NCBI GenBank assembly: GCA_030590605.1
Contig: JAUUYB010000007.1
Location: 1 to 19,891 of the forward strand
Direction: 5' to 3'
Origin: Candidatus Woesearchaeota archaeon
GTDB lineage: Archaea; Nanobdellota; Nanobdellia; Woesearchaeales; JAUUYB01
Length of the DNA stretch: 19,891 nt
Positions 14,622 to 19,891 of this stretch are shown here, piece by piece; positions within the stretch are counted from its first letter, which is position 1; each line of letters begins with the position of its first letter. The position numbers were made by a program, and so were the translations under genes. The notes under the pieces were generated by a model, which saw only the letters and a list, made by a program, of their open reading frames with translations, was not told where the DNA came from and did no database searches.

Positions 14622-16052
14622 ATGGATTTAACTACAAATGGATTGATTTCAGCTTTTTCAAAAACAATCATTAGTAATAAATTGACAAGAAATGCGGCAG
14701 CAAAACAGTTTGAGAAAATAATCTATAAAAGGATAGTTGAAGAAAACAATAATCCTTTGTTTTCAACGAATGCCAAGATTGACAAATTCAATGGTGTGAA
14801 AGCAATGTATCTTTCTGTACTTAAAAATCTGGATAAAGGCTATATCTCAGAGAAAGCTGCAAATAAAATAGTGGAAACCCTTGTTAACTCAGTTTTTTTC
14901 AAGGGAAGCGGAAGAAAAAAAGCGATGATGCAATTTAAAGATAAATATGGAATAATTCCTCCTATGTTTGTTACATTAGCTCCAACCAAAAAATGCAATT
15001 TGAATTGTACAGGTTGCTATGCCTCTTCAACCGCAGCAACAGCAGAAACCCTTGAATGGAGTATATTAGACAAGATAATCCAAGAGTTGCATGATGAGAT
15101 GGGGATGAGATTTTTTGTCATTACTGGCGGTGAACCTCTTTTATATGAAAGCGAGGGAAAAACTATCCTCGATCTTCCTAAGAAGTGGAATGACAGTTTT
15201 TTTTTGATGTATACTAATGGAACATTGATAACCAAAGAAATAAGCAAAGAAATTGCAGAACTAGGGAATATCACCCCTGCAGTATCTGTTGAAGGGTTTG
15301 AAGATCAGACAGACAAAAGAAGAGGGAAGGGGGTCCATAAGAAAATATTTAATGCAATTAATAATCTTAGAGACGCAGGTGTGCCTTTTGGTGTTTCTGT
15401 AACCGCAACAAAAGAGAATCTTGAGGTTTTGTTAAGCGATGAATTCTATGATAATTATTTTGAGGCATTAGGAGCAACATATATGTGGATATTTCAATAC
15501 ATGCCTATAGGCAGAAAATTTACAACAAATCTTATGATTAGCCCTACCCAAAGATTTGAATTGTTTAAAAAATGGAAGCAGGTTCTTAGTGATAAACAAT
15601 GGTTCGTAGCTGATTTTTGGAATAGTGCTATCCTCTCAAATGGTTGCTTGTCTTGTGGTACTGTCGGGGGATACTTTTACATCGATTGGAATGGCAACAT
15701 CATGCCTTGCGTTTTTATACCATATTATAAGGATAATGCAAAAGAATTATTTTCTCAGGGGAAAAAAATTTCAGATGTCCTGTTTTCAGATTTCTTTGTC
15801 AAAGGCAGGGAATGGCAAAAAGAGTATTTTAATCAAGATGGCAAGCTAGGGAATATGATGCGCCCTTGTTTTATCAGGGATCACCATAAATCATTCCTCA
15901 AGATAGCAAAAGCAACAGAGGTTTTACCTCAAGATAAAGCTGCTGAGGAAGCAATGGGAGATGAAGGATATCATCAAGAACTGATAAGATTTGATGAAGA
16001 ACTTAAACAGATTGAAGATCCTTATTGGGATAAAGTGTATGCAAAAAAATAA
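14622..16052 (+). CDS. Radical SAM enzyme with Cys-rich SPASM-like C-terminus
   Basis: 476 aa. The start is set by GGGGTG five bases upstream of ATG 14622. The N-terminal 120 residues are helical and of unknown role. The radical SAM cluster motif CNLNCTGC (Cys125, 129, 132, the CX3CX2C pattern) is followed by the SAM-binding ITGGEPLL. Later cysteines at about 342, 345, 363 (GNIMPC) and 416 (RPC) resemble an auxiliary-cluster (SPASM/twitch-like) domain, as in peptide- and lipid-modifying enzymes. Family enzymes cleave S-adenosylmethionine to a 5'-deoxyadenosyl radical. The substrate is unknown. With lipase, lipocalin-like and ABC permease genes downstream, a lipid or small peptide substrate is plausible; the 43-aa membrane peptide encoded next could be one. 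It is not obviously tetraether synthase or a known maturase. Confidence 0.85.
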   Translation: MDLTTNGLISAFSKTIISNKLTRNAAAKQFEKIIYKRIVEENNNPLFSTNAKIDKFNGVKAMYLSVLKNLDKGYISEKAANKIVETLVNSVFFKGSGRKKAMMQFKDKYGIIPPMFVTLAPTKKCNLNCTGCYASSTAATAETLEWSILDKIIQELHDEMGMRFFVITGGEPLLYESEGKTILDLPKKWNDSFFLMYTNGTLITKEISKEIAELGNITPAVSVEGFEDQTDKRRGKGVHKKIFNAINNLRDAGVPFGVSVTATKENLEVLLSDEFYDNYFEALGATYMWIFQYMPIGRKFTTNLMISPTQRFELFKKWKQVLSDKQWFVADFWNSAILSNGCLSCGTVGGYFYIDWNGNIMPCVFIPYYKDNAKELFSQGKKISDVLFSDFFVKGREWQKEYFNQDGKLGNMMRPCFIRDHHKSFLKIAKATEVLPQDKAAEEAMGDEGYHQELIRFDEELKQIEDPYWDKVYAKK

Positions 16053-16066
16053 TATGAGGTGAAAAA

Positions 16067-16198
16067 ATGGCAATATTAGAAAATCTGCCAGCATTTGTGA
16101 CAAACCCTTTGTTTATAGGAGGAGCTGTTGTAGTGGCATTAGCGATTATTGGAGGCGTTCTCTGGTGGTTGCACAAAGAAGGAAAGCTGCCTTTCTAA
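16067..16198 (+). CDS. 43-aa single-helix membrane peptide
   Basis: The gene runs from ATG 16067, with GAGGTG five bases upstream, to TAA 16198, starting 14 bases after the radical SAM stop. The product begins MAILENLPAFVTNP, then has a hydrophobic helix (LFIGGAVVVALAIIGGVLWW) and a short basic end LHKEGKLPF. The ribosome-binding site closely matches that of the radical SAM gene, which strongly supports translation. No family recognised. It could be a small membrane partner of the radical SAM enzyme or its peptide substrate (inference). The stop codon sits inside a terminator-like hairpin. It is below usual size cut-offs and easily missed. Confidence 0.72.
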   Translation: MAILENLPAFVTNPLFIGGAVVVALAIIGGVLWWLHKEGKLPF

Positions 16199-16210
16199 GG
16201 CAGTTTTTTT
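16187..16210 (+). terminator. Intrinsic (bacterial-style) terminator hairpin
   Basis: CTGCCTT-TCT-AAGGCAG, a perfect 7-bp stem with a 3-base loop, is followed at once by seven T, then A and more T. It overlaps the stop codon of the 43-aa gene. The form is that of a rho-independent terminator; in archaea the T-run alone would also act. It probably ends or attenuates transcription before the patatin gene. Confidence 0.7.
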
Positions 16211-16236
16211 ATTTTTTTATTAGAAAGAAAAGTAAA

Positions 16237-17064
16237 ATGGATAAACCCAAAATAGGAATAGCATTTGGATCAGGGGGTGCAAGAGGATTAGCACATATCG
16301 GTGTGTTAAAAGTATTGAAAGAAAATAATATTCCAATAGATTTCATAGCAGGAGTAAGCATTGGCTCTATTGTTGGAACTTATTATGCTTTAAATAAGGA
16401 AATTGATTCTTTGGGAAAAAAAGTCACACAACTAACAAAAAAAGACTTGATAAAAATGATTGATATTACATCTCCAAAAAGAGCTCTTATTTCCGGAAAC
16501 AAGGTAATATCTTTTCTTGAAAAACTGATTGATAATAAATCATTTGCAGATGTTCAAATTCCATTGATTTTGATCACGACTGATATGTGTTCAGGAAAAG
16601 AAGTGCATATACAAAAAGGGATGCTTATTGATGCTATTAGAGCTAGCATCAGTCTGCCAGGTATTTTTCCTCCAGCAAAATTAAATGGAAAATTATTTCT
16701 TGATGGGGGCATTGTAAACCCAACTCCTGTTGATGTAGTAAAAAAGATGGGCGCAGATATTGTCATAGGTATTGATTTGACTATGAAACATGCTGTAAAA
16801 ATTGAGAGTCCGAGTATCATTGAAACTTTGTTGCAGTCATTTGAAATAATACGTACTCAATCTGCAATAATGAAGATTGAAAATACAAACAGTAATGCAA
16901 TAATCATCCAGCCATGTGTAAGAAAGGTTCGTGATGTTTATAGGTTCTATAATCTCACTTTTATAGATGACGGTGAAAATGCTGCTAAAAAAGCTTTGCC
17001 TGAAATTAAAGAAGCAATACAAAATTGGGGAAAAGATAATCGGTGCAGTAGTTATGAAAGATAA
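16237..17064 (+). CDS. Patatin-like phospholipase (RssA-type)
   Basis: 275 aa from ATG 16237. A GTG at 16165 in the same frame would run through the terminator hairpin and overlap the 43-aa gene, so I reject it. The patatin Ser-Asp dyad is intact: oxyanion loop GSGGARGLAHIG (11-22), nucleophile Ser41 in GVSIGS (GxSxG) and Asp156 in LDGG. The RASISLPGIFPP segment is also typical. Family enzymes hydrolyse acyl esters of lipids. There is no signal peptide or membrane helix, so it should be cytosolic or peripheral. Acyl-ester lipids are not the classic archaeal membrane component, so the substrate (bacterial-type host or imported lipid, or acylated protein) is of interest. Confidence 0.93.
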   Translation: MDKPKIGIAFGSGGARGLAHIGVLKVLKENNIPIDFIAGVSIGSIVGTYYALNKEIDSLGKKVTQLTKKDLIKMIDITSPKRALISGNKVISFLEKLIDNKSFADVQIPLILITTDMCSGKEVHIQKGMLIDAIRASISLPGIFPPAKLNGKLFLDGGIVNPTPVDVVKKMGADIVIGIDLTMKHAVKIESPSIIETLLQSFEIIRTQSAIMKIENTNSNAIIIQPCVRKVRDVYRFYNLTFIDDGENAAKKALPEIKEAIQNWGKDNRCSSYER

Positions 17065-17125
17065 AAATATTCTGTTAATGTCCATGGGGTGAGATGAAAC
17101 GAAGAAATCAAAACATATTAAACCA

Positions 17126-18214
17126 TTGAAATTCCCTGAAGATGAACAAGCACACAAGACAATAATTGAATGGTGGTATCTTAATGGTCATCTTAAGGAT
17201 GCAAAAGGAAATCTATACGCATTTATGAATTGTCTGTTCAAGGCTGACTCAAAAAGAGTAAAAATCCCCTTCCTAAAAAAAGTTCCATTTAAAACACTCT
17301 ATTTTTCACATTCTGTCCTTTCAGACATAAAAGCCAAGAAATTCCTTCCAAAGATAGACTATATCTCTCTGGTCTCGAAAGACAGTTTCTCAAAACATTC
17401 GCTTTTTATTAATTATATAAATCCCTCAATAATAACCGGTTATGTCAACAAAGTAATAGAAAAAACAGGCAGGGTTAATTATCATTTAAAGACTGAGGAC
17501 TTTGACCTGAATCTGAGGTCAGTCAAAAAACCATTGCTTGAAAACGGAACAGGGTATGTTGACCTGAAATCCAAGGGAAGCTACTATTATTCACTCACCA
17601 ATCTAGAGACAGAAGGGATCATAAAGATAAATGGCAGAGACATAAAAGTAAAAGGCAAATCCTGGATGGATCACCAGTGGGCAGATACTAGCTATAGTAT
17701 CAAAGATAAATGGACCTGGTTTTCAATACAGCTGGAAAATAATGTGGAGATAGTATGTTTTGAATTTGATGATGGGAAGAATAAGATGTATTTAGCTACA
17801 ATATCATATAAAAACAACAGGCAGGTGTCTGCAAACGATGTGGTCCTGACTCCTTTAGGCATTGCATGGAAAAGCCTTGTCACCAAAGCAGAATATCCCT
17901 TATCCTGGAGAATAGAAATTCCGTCTCAAAATGTTGATCTGGAAGTAAAGCCCCTGCTGAAAAAACAGGAGGTTCTGTTTGGCACAATAAACTACTGGGA
18001 AGGGCCATTGACAGTGAGAGGGACCATTAATAAGAAAAAAGTCAAAGGAAATGGTTTTCTGGAATTAGTAGGCTATGCAAAGGGAATATCTGACTTAAAG
18101 ATCTATCGAAAAAAAATAGATAAGACAATTGCTGAATCAATATCCCTCATCAGGAAAAATGGATTGAAATTTGTCAGAAGGATAATAAAGAAAAAGAGCG
18201 GAAGAAAGAGGTAA
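17126..18214 (+). CDS. CrtC/AttH-type lipocalin-like protein (start probably frameshifted)
   Basis: 362 aa if read from the TTG at 17126. Hallmarks of the CrtC/AttH lipocalin-like family are EWWYLNGHL near the N-terminus (15-23), GKSWMDHQWAD (about residue 180) and YWEGPLTVRG...GFLELVGYA (about 289-320). CrtC members are annotated as carotenoid 1,2-hydratases. AttH-type members are linked to FtsX-type ABC transporters and probably bind lipids; the permease gene downstream favours that reading. The frame lacks ATG or GTG. A strong GGGGTGAG plus ATG at 17094 reads in another frame and stops after 11 codons. Adding one A to AAA at 17097-17099 would join them as MKTKKSKHIKPLKFPEDE. Either a deletion or sequencing error occurred, or TTG is used. 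No signal peptide is visible. A basic C-terminal tail is present. Confidence 0.82.
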   Translation: MKFPEDEQAHKTIIEWWYLNGHLKDAKGNLYAFMNCLFKADSKRVKIPFLKKVPFKTLYFSHSVLSDIKAKKFLPKIDYISLVSKDSFSKHSLFINYINPSIITGYVNKVIEKTGRVNYHLKTEDFDLNLRSVKKPLLENGTGYVDLKSKGSYYYSLTNLETEGIIKINGRDIKVKGKSWMDHQWADTSYSIKDKWTWFSIQLENNVEIVCFEFDDGKNKMYLATISYKNNRQVSANDVVLTPLGIAWKSLVTKAEYPLSWRIEIPSQNVDLEVKPLLKKQEVLFGTINYWEGPLTVRGTINKKKVKGNGFLELVGYAKGISDLKIYRKKIDKTIAESISLIRKNGLKFVRRIIKKKSGRKR

Positions 18215-18220
18215 TTAACA

Positions 18221-19387
18221 GTGAAATATAAAATTTATATATTTGCATTCATTACAGTCTTGTTAATAGCAACAGGGGGGAGTGCTAGCCGGCCGTTTTA
18301 CGACACAGATGAACCAGTGATAAGTGCTTCTGCTGAAAGCATTACGCCTTACCCTGTGGAACCAGGTCTTGATTTTTCTGTTAAGTTAATGGTCTATAAT
18401 GAGGGAGGAGAAAAAGCTGAAAATGTTAGTATTGATTTTTTGAAAAGTGATGCTTTCTTTCTTACTGGAAAAGATGATGATTTTAATAAACCATTTAGCT
18501 TGTGCAGTGGATGCTCAAAGGATAACTCTTACTACTTTACTGTGTTACCTGATGTAAAATCTGGAGAATACCCCTTAATTTTCAAAATAAAAGAAGGAGA
18601 AGTTATCTATGAAGAAAAGATTTTTGTTAGAGTTATTGGTCAACCAGATATCATTTTTGAGGCAAACATGCCGGAAGATGCTGTCATGCCTGATAGTTCT
18701 TTTGATATTGAATTAGATATTAAAAATGTTGGAACAGGGATTGCAAGGAACATAAAAATTGTACCACAAACTCAAGGTTTTGTCATGCAGAATGCAAATT
18801 TAATTTTCATCGATGAAATTAAACCAGAGAATTCAATTAAAGAAACTATTCATTTCATGGTTTCAGATTCAAATCTTCCAGGTCCACAGAAACTTGCATT
18901 TACTTTAACCTATAAAGATGAGAAATCAACTTCATATTCACTTGACCAATCTCTTGGAGTTAAGTTGATAAACAAGGTTAAACTTGATATCGCAGCTGTT
19001 ACAGTTGATCCACAGCCAATCATAAAAGGGAAAAATACTATTGTGACTGTCAGGATTGAGAATCTTGGTGAGGGAAAGGCGGAAAATGTCCAAGTTTACC
19101 TGCAGAATGGTGGATTCGAAGGACAGAGCAAAGCATATATCGGAAAATTAGATGAAGACGAAGATGCACCCGCAGTCTTTACATTAATTCCTACAAAATC
19201 AGGCAAGCATGATTTTACTGTGAAAGTGACTTTTGAAGATGATGAAGGCACACACGAACTGACTGACACCCTTGAGTTGTTTGTACTAAAAAAGAACAAT
19301 CTTTGGGTTGGAGTTCTGATTACTGTTGTAATAATAGTGATGGGTTTGGCAGGGATCAAGTTGTTAATGAAGAGAGATTCGAAGTAG
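18221..19387 (+). CDS. Secreted CARDB/Ig-like repeat protein with C-terminal membrane anchor
   Basis: 388 aa from GTG 18221, supported by GAGGT eight bases upstream. A signal peptide (KYKIYIFAFITVLLIATGG, cleavage near 23) is followed by three beta-sandwich repeats of about 110 residues (31-140, 143-250, 255-355). Each carries CARDB-like signatures such as VYNEGGEKAENVSI, IKNVGTGIARNIKI and IENLGEGKAENVQV. A hydrophobic helix (about 362-382) and a basic end KRDSK follow, so the repeats face outside and are tethered. CARDB/NEW3-type proteins often sit beside MacB/FtsX ABC transporters as extracellular partners, and here the permease gene starts 10 bases later. Function inferred: substrate handover or cell-surface scaffold for that transporter. 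Confidence 0.85.
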   Translation: MKYKIYIFAFITVLLIATGGSASRPFYDTDEPVISASAESITPYPVEPGLDFSVKLMVYNEGGEKAENVSIDFLKSDAFFLTGKDDDFNKPFSLCSGCSKDNSYYFTVLPDVKSGEYPLIFKIKEGEVIYEEKIFVRVIGQPDIIFEANMPEDAVMPDSSFDIELDIKNVGTGIARNIKIVPQTQGFVMQNANLIFIDEIKPENSIKETIHFMVSDSNLPGPQKLAFTLTYKDEKSTSYSLDQSLGVKLINKVKLDIAAVTVDPQPIIKGKNTIVTVRIENLGEGKAENVQVYLQNGGFEGQSKAYIGKLDEDEDAPAVFTLIPTKSGKHDFTVKVTFEDDEGTHELTDTLELFVLKKNNLWVGVLITVVIIVMGLAGIKLLMKRDSK

Positions 19388-19396
19388 GGTTTTAAC

Positions 19397-19891
19397 ATGC
19401 TTGACTTTAGAAAAATAATTGAAGGGATGGATGTAGCATTTTTCCTAGCATTAAAGAACCTCTTATTCAAAAAGAAAATGCTAATATTGATAGTAGTCAT
19501 TATTGGTTTGGGATTTTTAAGCACAGTCTTTTCTGCGAGCGTAATATCTGGTTTAAAATATGAGATTGAGGAAAAGGCTATTAATGTAATGACTGGGAAT
19601 GTTTTAATTGAGCCAAAATTTGATGAGGATTACATCACGAATGTAGATGAAATCGAGAAGAAAGCACTAGCTATCCCTGGTGTTATTGGGGTAAGTCCGC
19701 ATATTAACAGGGGAATAACATTAATGGATAGATATGGTGCAAAATCTCCCACCCAGTTAAAAATTATTGACCCTGAAAAAGAGGCAACCACTTCTACAAT
19801 ATATAAGAATATCATTAGTGGAGAATATTTATCTAAAGGCACAGTAGGAGAGATTGTTCTTGGTGCAGACATAACTAAAAGATATAGGATG
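19397..19891 (+). CDS. FtsX/MacB-type ABC transporter permease, N-terminal part (cut by window edge)
   Basis: 165 codons are open from ATG 19397 to the edge. The N-terminus has the MacB/LolC-type pattern: LALKNLLFKKKMLILIVVIIGLGFLSTVFSASVISGL, that is, basic residues, then the first transmembrane helix, then S..SG. An extracellular MacB-PCD-like region follows (NVMTGNVLIEP...IPGVIGVSPHI...GEYL...EIVLGADITKR), matching the usual periplasmic-core layout. Such permeases work with an ATPase to export or extract lipids, lipoproteins, peptides or macrolides. The ATPase gene is expected just beyond the window. It starts ten bases after the CARDB-type gene, so it is co-transcribed. Confidence 0.87.
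   Translation, partial: MLDFRKIIEGMDVAFFLALKNLLFKKKMLILIVVIIGLGFLSTVFSASVISGLKYEIEEKAINVMTGNVLIEPKFDEDYITNVDEIEKKALAIPGVIGVSPHINRGITLMDRYGAKSPTQLKIIDPEKEATTSTIYKNIISGEYLSKGTVGEIVLGADITKRYRM

Noticed and set aside
14622..16052. Assignment of the radical SAM protein as tetraether synthase or a known peptide maturase
   Set aside because: Only the CX3CX2C, GGE and C-terminal Cys patterns are visible; nothing specific to those enzymes was recognised, so no symbol is given.
16165..16236. GTG-started extension of the patatin gene
   Set aside because: It would overlap the 43-aa gene and pass through the terminator hairpin and T-run; ATG 16237 begins right at the family start.
17126..18214. Carotenoid 1,2-hydratase (crtC) function
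   Set aside because: The fold signature fits, but no carotenoid genes are nearby and the ABC permease context fits AttH-type proteins better.

Overview
The window looks like a stretch of archaeal chromosome. The evidence is a type II (archaeal) glyceraldehyde-3-phosphate dehydrogenase, a stand-alone Kae1, TATA-like boxes about 27 bases upstream of several start codons (leaderless mRNAs), and large cysteine-rich, sequon-rich surface proteins whose cytoplasmic tails carry short helical repeats. That surface-protein style, together with bacterial-type genes (a Rel (p)ppGpp enzyme and a DnaQ-like exonuclease), suggests a DPANN archaeon of the Woesearchaeota type. The lineage is an inference and could be wrong; the archaeal assignment is firmer.

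Layout. Positions 1-666 (minus) hold the N-terminal half of a PurF-like amidotransferase cut by the window edge. 778-1959 (plus) is a membrane-anchored Cys-rich protein, followed by a 120-base nested inverted repeat. 2121-2753 is a DEDDh exonuclease and 2920-4215 is enolase. Enolase converges with GAPDH (minus, 4212-5276), and the two reading frames overlap by a few bases. From 9192 down to 5432 (minus) runs a tight five-gene block: Rel, a DUF364-like protein, a 97-aa unknown, a small one-helix membrane protein and a flavodoxin. Divergent from rel is a pair missed by size-filtered gene calling: a 55-aa AbrB-like regulator (9350-9517) whose stop codon overlaps the start of a 1082-aa surface protein (9514-12762). 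Kae1 (12795-13787) follows.

The stretch 13788-14071 contains several strong hairpins and marks a change of style. Everything to its right is visibly more A+T-rich, lies entirely on the plus strand, and uses GGGGTGA/GAGGTGA ribosome-binding sites. This second module contains a GbsR/MarR-type regulator, a radical SAM enzyme with a Cys-rich C-terminus, a 43-aa membrane peptide ending in an intrinsic-terminator-like hairpin, a patatin-like lipase, a CrtC/AttH-type lipocalin-like protein with a probable start-proximal frameshift, a secreted CARDB-type protein with a C-terminal membrane anchor, and the beginning of a FtsX/MacB-type ABC permease. A 20-base motif occurs once before the regulator and once, with a single difference, before the radical SAM gene. 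It is the probable operator of the regulator.

The left part is mostly core metabolism, stringent-response and tRNA-modification genes plus surface proteins. The right part reads as one regulated envelope or lipid-handling cassette. Its components recall AttH-plus-FtsX-type ABC transporter operons, but with a radical SAM enzyme and a patatin lipase added. That combination is the most likely candidate here for an undescribed system.
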